DNA of 64,000 bases, from NCBI RefSeq assembly GCF_014207565.1, contig NZ_JACHGJ010000011.1, positions 62,179-126,178 of the forward strand, in the 5' to 3' direction. Positions 52,601-61,800 of this stretch are shown here, one piece after another. Positions within the stretch are counted from its first letter, which is position 1. The number at the start of each line of letters is the position of its first letter. The notes under the pieces are model-generated. The model worked only from the letters and a program-made list of their open reading frames with translations. It was not told where the DNA came from and did not search any database. The position numbers and the translations under genes are program-made. The stretch comes from Spirochaeta isovalerica (GTDB lineage: Bacteria; Spirochaetota; Spirochaetia; DSM-2461).

Positions 52601-53908
52601 ATGAACATCTTACTGGGCCATACCAATATGGATCTCGACTGTATCGGATCGATTGTTATGGCCCGATACCTTTATCCCGATTATGTGCCGGTGAAAAGCC
52701 GGCTTATCCATCCTGTTGCTAATAATCTCTATAACCTTTATCAGAATCATCTCGGATTTATCAATCCCATCGAACTGGAGAATGAACAGGTCGATCATGT
52801 GGTTGTTTTCGATACGAGGTCGCGGAAGCGGATCCGGGAGTATTTTGACCGGCTGGGTGCGGACTGGCAGGGAAAAATCGACATCTACGATCATCATGTC
52901 AACGATTCGATGGATATACCCGGCGCAGAGCTGAATGAATGCGTGTATGGATCAAATACGTCATTTATCTGTGAAAAAGTGATGGAAAAGGGATCGGTCA
53001 TCCATCCCGACGACGCGACAATCGCTTTGTGCGGCATATTCGCCGACACGGGAAACTTTACCCATCAGAATGTCTGTGCCCAGGATTTCGCCGCAGCGGC
53101 CTGGCTTATGGAAATGGGGGCGAATAAATCGATCGCCATGAAATTCCTGAGCAAGCTGAGCGAAGAGTATCAGGTGACCCTGTTTCATCAGGTCCTCAAT
53201 AATATCACCATCCGCAATATTCACGGCCATTCTGTAGCCATTGTCTATATGGAGCTGGAGAGCCAGGTCAATGGAATGGCGGCGGTTATAGAAAAAGCTT
53301 TCGAGATAGAGCATTGCGACGCTATTTTCGGCATTTTCTGTTTCTGCGATTCCGAGAACTCCCTGATTATAGGAAGGAGCCGGAAAGAAAAAATCGATAT
53401 GGTTTCCATTCTGGGCGACTGGGGCGGAGGAGGCCATACCAGGGCCGGCTCAGCACTTTTGAAAAAGCGGTTCGGCACAACGGTGAAAGATGAATTCCTG
53501 CTCCACCTGGAATCCATGCTTCTACCTGCCATAAAAGCCAGAGATCTGATGACAGCCGAAGTCTTGACGATTAATGAGAACAAAACGGTTCTGGAGTGCT
53601 CTCTTTATCTGGAGGAGATTTCCCATACCGGCGTACCTGTTGAAAATGATGCGGGACAGCTTTGCGGAATGATAACTCTCAGAGATATAAGCAAAGCCCG
53701 TAAAGTTGATCAGATGCATTCGAGAATAAAAGGATATATGACAAAGAAAGTGTTTTCCTGCCATCCCGATGCTTCGGTTCGGAAGATAGAATCGCTATTC
53801 AACCAGCACCATGTCGGGCACCTTCCGGTCGTAGATGAAGAGATGAAGATTCTGGGAATTGTGACCAGAAGGGATTATCTTGATTTTCTGGAGAACATTA
53901 AGGGATGA
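52601..53908 (+). CDS. DHH-family phosphoesterase with two CBS domains
   Basis: 435 residues. The N-terminal DHH domain has HTNMDLDCIGSIV (motif I), VFDTRS, IYDHHVND (the DHH motif) and GIFADTGNF; DHHA1 continues with GGGGHTRAGSA near residue 280. A CBS pair (about 310-430) ends the protein. The layout is that of the N-terminal part of A-adding tRNA nucleotidyltransferases, without the polymerase domain, so a nanoRNase-like or nucleotide-sensing phosphoesterase is possible. The CBS pair may bind adenine nucleotides. AGGAG before ATG 52601. Confidence 0.88.
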   Translation: MNILLGHTNMDLDCIGSIVMARYLYPDYVPVKSRLIHPVANNLYNLYQNHLGFINPIELENEQVDHVVVFDTRSRKRIREYFDRLGADWQGKIDIYDHHVNDSMDIPGAELNECVYGSNTSFICEKVMEKGSVIHPDDATIALCGIFADTGNFTHQNVCAQDFAAAAWLMEMGANKSIAMKFLSKLSEEYQVTLFHQVLNNITIRNIHGHSVAIVYMELESQVNGMAAVIEKAFEIEHCDAIFGIFCFCDSENSLIIGRSRKEKIDMVSILGDWGGGGHTRAGSALLKKRFGTTVKDEFLLHLESMLLPAIKARDLMTAEVLTINENKTVLECSLYLEEISHTGVPVENDAGQLCGMITLRDISKARKVDQMHSRIKGYMTKKVFSCHPDASVRKIESLFNQHHVGHLPVVDEEMKILGIVTRRDYLDFLENIKG

Positions 53909-53929
53909 ATTTTGCTGAATATTAGTAAT

Positions 53930-54110
53930 TTCATACACCTTGTAGTATATTTTATTATACAGTTTCACCTTTTTATTCAGACTTAGTGTGCAAAAAGAAA
54001 CTGATAGAGGAACAGAAGTGCACAGATTTGGTGTTTAATTATTATGGCACAGTCTTTGCATTATGTTTATGCCAGTTAAAAATGTTAAAAAAAAGATTAT
54101 CCATGGAGGA
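53930..54110 (+). promoter_or_regulatory. Long leader before the outer-membrane-type gene, possible structured RNA
   Basis: TTCATA (53930-53935), 17 bases and TATTAT (53953-53958) make a possible promoter about 150 bases before the gene. The leader contains CAGTTTC/GAAACTG (53960-53966 and 53997-54003) and TGTGCA/TGCACA (53987-53992 and 54019-54024); the second pair uses bases in the loop of the first, so an H-type pseudoknot could form. A transcript starting at about 53965 would lose most of the first arm, so this is weak. Confidence 0.25.
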
Positions 54111-54114
54111 TATT

Positions 54115-55410
54115 ATGAAGAAAATAGTATTAGGTTTGATTGTCAGCACACTGGTTTTCGGTCTGGCAGCCCAGAGCCGTCCTTTTGAAGTTTCCAAAAA
54201 CTCCTACGATCCGTTTATCGCGCAGAAGGGAGGGTTCGAGTCCCTTTTCGTAAACCCCGCTGCCATGGCCGGTGAGACAGATATATTTACCTGGGATATT
54301 GAAGGCGGAATGCAGGGGAAGAAGAGTACGTTCGATACAATACAGCTGATGATGAATAACTCGGAACTGCTTTCGGGAGAATCAACTGCTGCCGAACTGA
54401 CTCCTGCTGATGCAGAGCAGATTATGGATCTTCTTGCGGAAAATATGACTGATCAGACAGTGCAAGACCTTCTTGCATCAACATCTTTGGATGGCTCCAT
54501 TACAACACCAGAAGAACTTATTGCATATCTGGAAAACAATGAAATCAGTGAAACCGATGCAACCCAGATTGCCCAGAACATCGAAAATGATCCAGCAATT
54601 CTGGAAGACGCCGTTAACGGGCTGATCGGTGAACTGAAAGTCAATGTCGAGTTTACAACCAAAATGGGTACCCTTATAAAAGGTTTCGGTATCGGTATTT
54701 ATGGTAATGCCTATTCCGTACTCGATGCCGGGCAGATGGGATTCGATACTCTAATAGCCGAGACAGGTGTTAAAGCCGGATACGGTTTCAATATCGGACC
54801 TTTCGGAATCGGTGTCAGCGGTGACTTCGCCATGATCGGAGATTTTACCGGGGATGGTCAGGGAATCGCTCTTGCTGATATCGGCGGTATTATGAACCAC
54901 ACCATGTACTACGGATATGCCTGGGGAATCGATGCCGGTATGACATTTGATATCCTTCCCAGCCTTACAGTCGGTGCCGTTATGACAGACATTATCGGTA
55001 CATACAACTATGTGGGAATCACAACTCTGGAAAATATGATGTCCGGAGCGACTCCGGCAAAACTTTCCTATGATTACAAATTCGATCTCGATCTGGATAT
55101 GGGTATAACATGGTCTCCTAAAATCGGCAGCGGCAAGCTTCTCAACTTTTCATTCAGTGCCGATTATTACGATTTTATCGGAATGTTCAGAACTCCTCCC
55201 CAGAATTTTCAGGATGTTGTTGATCATATGAGATTCGGAGCCCATATGCAGCTTCTCTCGTTTATCAATGCCAGAGCTCAGTACTACCAGGAATACTTTA
55301 CAGTCGGTGCCGGTGTTGACCTGCTGTTCCTCGAAGTCTACGGAGAATTCCAGTTCAAACAGACTTTCGACGATATCGGAGCGGCTGCTCTTGTAAAACT
55401 GCACTTCTAA
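54115..55410 (+). CDS. Outer-membrane barrel-type protein with a helical insert
   Basis: 431 residues. The signal peptide MKKIVLGLIVSTLVFGLAAQ is followed by FEVSKNSYDPF and a FVNPAAMAG motif typical of conserved outer-membrane proteins of the FadL/DUF5723-like kind. From about residue 165 the sequence has glycine-rich amphipathic strands (GFGIGIYGNAYSV, FDLDLDMGITW) ending in LVKLHF, with a terminal aromatic. Residues about 80-165 are instead acidic and helical (ADAEQIMDLLAENM, TPEELIAYLENN), an unusual insert. GGAGGA is before ATG 54115; the upstream extension to 53986 is leader sequence. A terminator follows. Confidence 0.8.
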   Translation: MKKIVLGLIVSTLVFGLAAQSRPFEVSKNSYDPFIAQKGGFESLFVNPAAMAGETDIFTWDIEGGMQGKKSTFDTIQLMMNNSELLSGESTAAELTPADAEQIMDLLAENMTDQTVQDLLASTSLDGSITTPEELIAYLENNEISETDATQIAQNIENDPAILEDAVNGLIGELKVNVEFTTKMGTLIKGFGIGIYGNAYSVLDAGQMGFDTLIAETGVKAGYGFNIGPFGIGVSGDFAMIGDFTGDGQGIALADIGGIMNHTMYYGYAWGIDAGMTFDILPSLTVGAVMTDIIGTYNYVGITTLENMMSGATPAKLSYDYKFDLDLDMGITWSPKIGSGKLLNFSFSADYYDFIGMFRTPPQNFQDVVDHMRFGAHMQLLSFINARAQYYQEYFTVGAGVDLLFLEVYGEFQFKQTFDDIGAAALVKLHF

Positions 55411-55437
55411 TTGATGTAATATTATTGGTTACGAATG

Positions 55438-55467
55438 AGGCCTCCCGAACTCCGGGAGGCCTTTATT
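55438..55467 (+). terminator. Intrinsic terminator
   Basis: AGGCCTCCCG (55438-55447) pairs with CGGGAGGCCT (55453-55462) around a 5-base loop, followed by TTATTATT. Strong for the outer-membrane-type gene; the convergent aroA side has no T run. Confidence 0.88.
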
Positions 55468-55556
55468 ATTTATAAGATGCTGGTGAGGGCTCTTTGATGA
55501 GATCCTCTTCCTTTACATTAAAAATCTTCATTAAATTCAATTTCAGATCGGAAAAA

Positions 55557-56807
55557 TCAGGCTCTCAATTTATTCAGCAATTCGAAAAATCCCGGGAAAG
55601 TAATATCGACAGCTTCCGCAGTATCAATCCTATTCACTCCCGATGCTCCCAGAGCCGCAATAGCCAGAGACATGACCACTCTATGGTCTCCATGGCCTTT
55701 TACATCGGTCCCGGTCAGTTTGCTTTTCCGGATGATCATGCCGTCTTCCAGCTCATCGATATGAGCCCCCATTTTGCGAAGCTCTTTAGTCATCACATCT
55801 ATCCGGTCGGTTTCTTTCATTCGCGCCTGGGGAACATTGGCCAGATGGGTTTCCCCTTCGGCATAACAGGCTGTTACAGCTAGAGCGGGCAGAGCGTCCG
55901 GAGTGGCATTGAGGTCAAGAGTACAACCTTTCATAGGCCGGCCCTTGATTGTGATGTAATCCGCACCGATCTCGGTTTCGCATCCGAGCTTTTCCAGCAT
56001 ATGAACAACGTCCTTGTCACCCTGGCTATCTGTCATATCCAGACCGTTCAGGGTTAATTCCGATCCGGTAATGGCAGCGGCACAGAGGAAGAAGGTTCCT
56101 GATGAAAAATCGGCAGGTATCGCTTTGTTGAAAGCCTTGTATTTCTGCCCGCCTGGAATAATGAAGCGTTTGAAGTTTTCGTTTGTGTATCTGATCCCCT
56201 GTTCATCGAGCCAGCGAAGAGTTATCTCTGCATAGGGCTGTTCATTGAGCAGAGGAACATTGATGATTGTCTCCCCATTAAAGAGCGGTGCCGCAAGAAG
56301 CAGGCTGGAAAGGTATTGGCTGGTAGGGCATTCTATTGAGATTTCCCCCCCCGCAGCTGGTCCGGAAATGGTAAAGGGGGCACAACCTCTCTCAGAAGAT
56401 TTTACATTGGCTCCCAGTTCGGAAAGGGCGTTGAGCAGGTTGGCGGCAGATCGGTTTCGGATCTGTTCGTCTCCATCAAAAGTAATCGGCTTGTCGGTTA
56501 ACCCGGCAAGAGATGCTATCAGGTAAATGGTGGTTCCGGAATTGCCCACATCGATAGGGTCTTGCGGAGCAGTCAGTTTTCCTCCGGTCCCTACGACAGT
56601 AAAAGTTCCGTTTTCAGATGTAATTCGGGCTCCAAGAGCCCGGCAGGCTTCCATGCAGGACCGCACATCGGCGGAATCGAGGAGGTTGGTCAGCGTGCTG
56701 GTGCCATCGGCCAATGTTGCGATGAGCAGCGCTCTGATGGAATGGGATTTTGATGCGGGGATGTTTATTGATCCCTTTAATCTGGAAGGTCCGGCTTCGG
56801 CAATCAT
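55557..56807 (-). CDS. aroA: 3-phosphoshikimate 1-carboxyvinyltransferase (EPSP synthase)
   Basis: 416 residues. It joins shikimate-3-phosphate and PEP in the chorismate pathway. Visible: PASKSHSIRALLIA (Lys of the PEP site), VGNSGTTIYLI, the TDSQGDKD region, MKETDRIDVM and GHGDHRVVMSLAIAA. The GNSGTT loop has the class I Gly at the usual glyphosate position changed to S, which may alter inhibitor response. GGAG is seven bases before ATG 56807. It is alone on its strand, with no other aro genes beside it. Confidence 0.95.
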   Translation of the reverse strand: MIAEAGPSRLKGSINIPASKSHSIRALLIATLADGTSTLTNLLDSADVRSCMEACRALGARITSENGTFTVVGTGGKLTAPQDPIDVGNSGTTIYLIASLAGLTDKPITFDGDEQIRNRSAANLLNALSELGANVKSSERGCAPFTISGPAAGGEISIECPTSQYLSSLLLAAPLFNGETIINVPLLNEQPYAEITLRWLDEQGIRYTNENFKRFIIPGGQKYKAFNKAIPADFSSGTFFLCAAAITGSELTLNGLDMTDSQGDKDVVHMLEKLGCETEIGADYITIKGRPMKGCTLDLNATPDALPALAVTACYAEGETHLANVPQARMKETDRIDVMTKELRKMGAHIDELEDGMIIRKSKLTGTDVKGHGDHRVVMSLAIAALGASGVNRIDTAEAVDITFPGFFELLNKLRA

Positions 56808-56870
56808 GGATTTCTCCTCGAATGGTGTTTCTTTCTGGAGAGTCTAGCACTTTTGGATAATTTTGTAAGA

Positions 56871-56978
56871 CTTTTTGACTTTACTTTTACAGTAAGAAAG
56901 ATTTTTGCAGATTTTGGAGTATTTTTATAATTACGCTGCGGGTTGGTTTTACTGGAGCAGCTTTTTGATTTTACTTGT
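56871..56978. repeat. Imperfect 18-bp direct repeat around the lipoprotein promoter
   Basis: CTTTTTGACTTTACTTTT (56871-56888) is repeated with two changes at 56961-56978, 90 bases apart. The TATAAT at 56926-56931 lies between the copies. Confidence 0.4.
56904..56931 (+). promoter_or_regulatory. Putative promoter of the lipoprotein/giant protein locus
   Basis: TTTGCA (56904-56909), 16 bases and a perfect TATAAT (56926-56931). The 201-base region to the first gene is AT-rich. Confidence 0.5.
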
Positions 56979-57008
56979 GCCAATGCCCCGTTGTGTAGGT
57001 GGTGAGGT

Positions 57009-57437
57009 ATGGGTAAGACATTTTTATTGTTTTTTGTTTTTTTTCTGGTTCTGACGGGGTGTAAGAATCCTATCGTGCCTGACGGGGGGGATGAGGATCC
57101 TGCTTCAGAGGAAAATCAAGCGCCTTATAATATTATCGGACCGTCACTTTATGATTATGAGTTTGATTATGGAGTTGCAACTTCTTTCTTTCTTGAAACG
57201 GCTTCTCCCGGTTCGCAACTTGATCCTGATGGCGATTCTGTTCAATTTGATTTTGATTCATTACCGGAAGGTTTTTCCCTGGATCTGGACACAGGTGAAA
57301 TCACAATTCTTAATCCCGAAAGCCCCAATAATCATGGCGGCGATTATAATGTAATCATTAATGTATGGACTGAAGATGAGTTCGGGCTGACTTCAGATAG
57401 TTTTGAAGTTACTGTTTTTGTGCATAATCCCTCCTAA
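57009..57437 (+). CDS. Small lipoprotein with one Ig/cadherin-like domain
   Basis: 142 residues. The lipobox VLTGC places the Cys near residue 18. A short acidic linker follows and from residue 38 there is a single beta-sandwich repeat (APYNIIGP, LDPDGDSVQFDF, LPEGFSLDLDTGEITI, WTEDEFGLTSDSFEV), of the putative-Ig/cadherin type (He_PIG-like) with Asp/Gly loops that could bind calcium. The same domain, nearly in step, ends the next protein. GTGAGG precedes ATG 57009. Function unknown; it probably belongs to an adhesin locus. Confidence 0.75.
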   Translation: MGKTFLLFFVFFLVLTGCKNPIVPDGGDEDPASEENQAPYNIIGPSLYDYEFDYGVATSFFLETASPGSQLDPDGDSVQFDFDSLPEGFSLDLDTGEITILNPESPNNHGGDYNVIINVWTEDEFGLTSDSFEVTVFVHNPS

Positions 57438-57523
57438 TTTTCCGATAGTGAAAGTATGAGTTTGCATTAATTGTTTAGCAGTGCTTAAATTATAAAAAAG
57501 ATAACAATCAGGAGTAGCTGATA

Positions 57524-58738
57524 ATGAGATCTAAAAAAGTTTTTTTTCTAACCGTACTAACTGTTGTGTTTTTTTCATGTTCCAACTCTTTTCTGCCGAT
57601 CGGTAGTGACGATCAATTGGGGATTGATGGTTCCCTTGCTTCAACAGAGCCGGAAATAATAGTGGACTCTGATAGAAATGTTGCTGTTTTCAGAGGTTCT
57701 GATGGTGTTTCTATTGATATAGAATCTGATGATGAGGAACTGGATAAAACAGTGAAATGTGTAACTCCTCTGCAATCAATAATATTCCCGGAAAATCAAG
57801 TTTCACGTAATGCAAGTTCCCAAAGATCTCTAAAAAGCATTGTTATCGGTAAAAGTGATGATGGTGAAACGGGAATCTGGCTGGTTTTCAATGACGGCAC
57901 TGTCAGAAACCCGATAAATGAAGAAACAGGTAAAAGGACTTCCCGATTCAGAGGAGTCAGTCAGGAAGATGGAGAAGGCTTTCTCGGAAATGATATAAGG
58001 GCATTTCTCGGTTGGACATATCATCCGGAAATAATCAGCGAGGATGGAAAGATCATCGGCGGGTATGCATACAATGAGTCAGGTTTTGATAAACATAGGA
58101 TTTTCATTGCTCCTGGTTCTCAGGCTGGACTCTATTGGAGATTGCACGAGCGAAGTGACGGTTCTTATATCCTGACGAGACCGAATGTCATTGGCGTAAA
58201 GGAAATAGGAGAGGATCTGCTCTCCAGGTTCCTGTGGAGAATCCTTTCTCGTTTGAAGCTTCTATTTCTGGACTCTCTTGATAACTACTTAATAAATGTA
58301 ACAGAAATTACGTCCGGTGATGTTGAAGGAACATATGAAATCAATGGCTCGGATAAAGATAATCAACAATCGAAAGCCCTTGTGAATCTATGGAATGTTC
58401 TATCCATTGAAACTGTTAATAATCAAACAGGAAATAATCCCTACAATATTATCGGTCCCGAAGAAGTTACTGTAATATTTGATTATGGAGAAGAAACGCC
58501 TATAACACTCGATATCGATTCTCCTGACAGTTCTCTCGACCCCGATGGCGATAGTGTTTTGTTCTTCAGCGGAGAGCTACCCGAGGGTGTCACTCTGGAT
58601 GCGACTACAGGTATTATTACCGTACTGAATCCGCCAAAGGGTGATTATGACGAAACAATCACTCTATGGACGGAAGATGAAACAGGGTTGAGATCCGATC
58701 AATTCTATTTGGTAATTCATTTTCGAATGCCTTCCTGA
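57524..58738 (+). CDS. Lipoprotein with C-terminal Ig/cadherin-like domain shared with the previous gene
   Basis: 404 residues. A lipoprotein signal (VVFFSC, Cys near residue 19) precedes about 280 residues of unknown fold, with FRGVSQEDGEGFLG and RIFIAPGSQAGLYWRLHE. From about residue 305 there is a domain closely matching the 57009 protein (NPYNIIGP, LDPDGDSVLF, LPEGVTLDATTGIITV, WTEDETGLRSDQF). The two genes are paralogous at this end and are 86 bases apart. AGGAG is ten bases before ATG 57524. The giant repeat protein gene follows after 154 bases. Confidence 0.72.
   Translation: MRSKKVFFLTVLTVVFFSCSNSFLPIGSDDQLGIDGSLASTEPEIIVDSDRNVAVFRGSDGVSIDIESDDEELDKTVKCVTPLQSIIFPENQVSRNASSQRSLKSIVIGKSDDGETGIWLVFNDGTVRNPINEETGKRTSRFRGVSQEDGEGFLGNDIRAFLGWTYHPEIISEDGKIIGGYAYNESGFDKHRIFIAPGSQAGLYWRLHERSDGSYILTRPNVIGVKEIGEDLLSRFLWRILSRLKLLFLDSLDNYLINVTEITSGDVEGTYEINGSDKDNQQSKALVNLWNVLSIETVNNQTGNNPYNIIGPEEVTVIFDYGEETPITLDIDSPDSSLDPDGDSVLFFSGELPEGVTLDATTGIITVLNPPKGDYDETITLWTEDETGLRSDQFYLVIHFRMPS
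58436..58735 (+). repeat. Duplicated Ig/cadherin-like coding segment
   Basis: The 3' 300 bases of the second lipoprotein gene encode a domain matching that of the first gene (57120-57434). The encoded proteins agree at YNIIGP, LDPDGDSV, LPEG, TGxITxLNP and WTED, which points to a domain-level duplication. Confidence 0.7.
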
Positions 58739-58750
58739 TTTAGCAGATAC

Positions 58751-58841
58751 CGGACTTTTTCCGGTTAATATTAAATAGTAGATATAAAGTATCCTCTGAG
58801 AGTCTGTATTTTCAATAATCAAGATTTTCAGAGGATTTTAC
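58751..58841 (+). terminator. Two hairpins before the giant protein gene
   Basis: ACCGGA/TCCGGT (58751-58756 with 58762-58767) followed by TAATATT is a weak terminator. ATCCTCTGA/TCAGAGGAT (58793-58801 with 58830-58838) is a perfect 9-bp inverted repeat followed by TTTA. The second could be a terminator or attenuator. Confidence 0.4.
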
Positions 58842-58892
58842 TGTATGTTAGAATAGGTCAATTTTACGGAATAGAAGGTGGATTATCGTATA

Positions 58893-61800
58893 ATGAAGAG
58901 GTTTCTAACATTTCTGTGTTTCTCGATATTAATATTTCCTCTTTCAGCACAGAGTCGGATTCCCAAAGATACAGGCGGAGTAACCTATGACACATATTTA
59001 GGTATAGCTTCTGTTGCAGGATCCGGATCTCAAGATACCGTTCAGGTTTTGTTCTATGAAGTTGATAATACAGAGAGCGATCCATTTTATCTGGCTATCG
59101 ACAGCCCCGGTGTTATTTCCAATACATCTCCTGATGACATTTTAGGAGCATCTCCTCAAACCACCGTCGATGTTCTGGGAGGATCGGGCGCACTTTCTGA
59201 CCCTGTAGCAAATGACTTTGAATTTGTCGATAGAGCAGAAGCAATATCGGGAGCAACATCTCTTGGTTCCCAGATATTCACTAATGAAACAGGTTGGGAG
59301 TACATAGGCCCATTCTATCCTTCAGACGGAGAAGCAATAGGTAATAAATATTATTTTCGTATTGTGATCTCTATAAATGCTGATGTGGATAGAAACGGCT
59401 ATAGACTGGATGTCTCTTATAATAACCCCGGAAGCGGAAATCCTCCCAGCGGATCATCCTCTTTCAGAGCTTTCGCCTATTCCTGGAATATTGCTTTGCT
59501 GGGCGATAGTAACAGCGATGCAGCGGGAGGAACAGATCGCCTTTACGAGTTATACCCTTTTGTTCCGGAAGGAGCCGTCGCCGCATCGGATCAAATCGTT
59601 TTTTCCAATTTGGATGTGGATCAGGCCCAGGGAACCGGTAATGCACAAATTAATGTAACAGGTTCTGGATATAATTTGTCCAATGCCGAATCAGAAGCGG
59701 TTTCTCTCGGAGCAGTCGGCGCTTCTGGTAATGGCGTTGTGTTTAATTCAGCCTATTCCATTTCCGAAGATACGGGAACATGGAAAGCCAAATACCTCGA
59801 TGGTGAAGGTATGGCCGGTTACTATTCAAACCCGGCTGAATTCTGGCATTGGAGGGCTTTGAATGGCTTTCCAGTCGTCGCCGGAACGTTTTATAACCCC
59901 GATTCAGATGGAAATGTTCAGGAACTACTGAGAACATATGCCGATTATTACGTCCCACAGCCTCCGGACCATATTTCATTAAGTCTTGATGACGGAATTG
60001 CGGAAATCGGAGGAACAGAGACTGTTGTTTTACAGGTCGTTGATGAGGCTGGAAATCCCGTTCCTTATATTAGAGATATATATGTCACGGTTAGCGGAAG
60101 CGGTGTAATCGCGCCTGATATCACGAACCCCGATGGGGGATTGGCAGATACCCTGGAAGAGCTGCTGACGACAGACTCATCTGGAATGGCCACTTTTACG
60201 GTTACCGATGCCGTTCCGGAAAGCGTTACGATTACTGTCACGACTGACGGTTCAAACAGTTCTGATAATTTAACAAATAATGTTGCGAATGATAGTGGAT
60301 CGATTGTTTTTTTCAATACGATCCCCCCTACTATCAGTTCAACAGCCGGCACTACAATAGATATTAACCAGACTGCTCAGGCAATCGGTGATATTTTGAT
60401 AACGGATGTTGGTGGTGGCAACCTTACGACTGTAAATGATATTCGGTTAATGATACCGTCCGCTTTGTCAGATACGTTCTTCAATAATGGCGCTACAATA
60501 GGTTTAACTCCTACCGGAACAGGTACAGTCGGAGCTGCAGATTTTCTCCCCGATCCCGACGATGGAGATGAAAATATAATCCTCATTCCTGTAACAGCGG
60601 ATTTTTCGGCTGGAGATACTTTGACAATCACTGGGCTGGAAGTCGACACGGGATCTATAACCGGAAATGGCAGGATAGCTCTTTCCTTCGATGGCGGCGG
60701 AACATATAATGTTATTGACGATAAATATGTCTCGGTCAGCAATCTAAGTCTTTACACCTGGCTGGGAACAGTCGATAGCAGCTGGAATACCGGGGGCAAC
60801 TGGGACCAGGGCACTGTACCCGGTGATACCGATGATGTCAAAATCAAGAATACTGTTAATAGCCCGGTTCTCGATATCAATACTGCCAATCTGGGATCTC
60901 TCATAATTGATTCCGGTGCTTCGTTAGACCTTAGTACATATAATCTGACTGTCAGCGGTTTAATCAGTAATAACGGTACAATCTTCCTTGAGGGGACTCA
61001 AACCGTTTCAGCGACAATGGATTCTGATTCCGGTCTGGTCGTTTATGATGGGAATACTGATGTAACTTCTCTAGCCGCCGGTTCAGATTATTTTGATTTG
61101 GAATTCAATGGGACCGGAACGAACTGGGCTATAAACGCTGCTCTGACCGTAAACGGAGATTTATCTGTTGAATCGGGAAACACTCTGGACCTTGGCTCTG
61201 ATAACCTTGCTGTCATCGGAAGTATTTCGAATAACGGAATAATTTCCCTTGAGGGAGCCCAAACCTTTACTGCAACTATGGATACTGATTCCGGGCTGGT
61301 CATTTTCAATGGTAATGCGGGAGCCACGGGTCTTGTGGCCGGCTATGATTACTATGATCTTGAGTTTTCAGGTGCTGGTGCGCCAACGGCCTGGGAGCTC
61401 GGTGGTGTCCTGACAATTAATAATGATTTAACTATTTCTGTCAATAACGAGGTCGATCTCGCTGCAAATGACATCACTGTTACTGGAACGTTCTCTAATA
61501 ACGGAACTTTGATTCTCGATGGAACGGAAACTTTGGCATTGACTATGGATACGGATTCCGGTCTTGTCTCGTATCAGGGAGCAGCCGGCGGAACGCTGTA
61601 TGACCTTGCCGATCCTGATTATTTCGATCTGGAAATCGATAGCGCCGGCCAGGTTTTCGTTGCAGATGGAGCCATAACTGTTGCAAATGATTTGACTGTA
61701 ACAGCAGGAACTCTGAGCGCTGTGACAAATGCCCTGACAGTAGCAGGAGCTTCTGATCTTGCTGGAAATATTACCTCATCTGATGGAAATCTCTGGCTGC

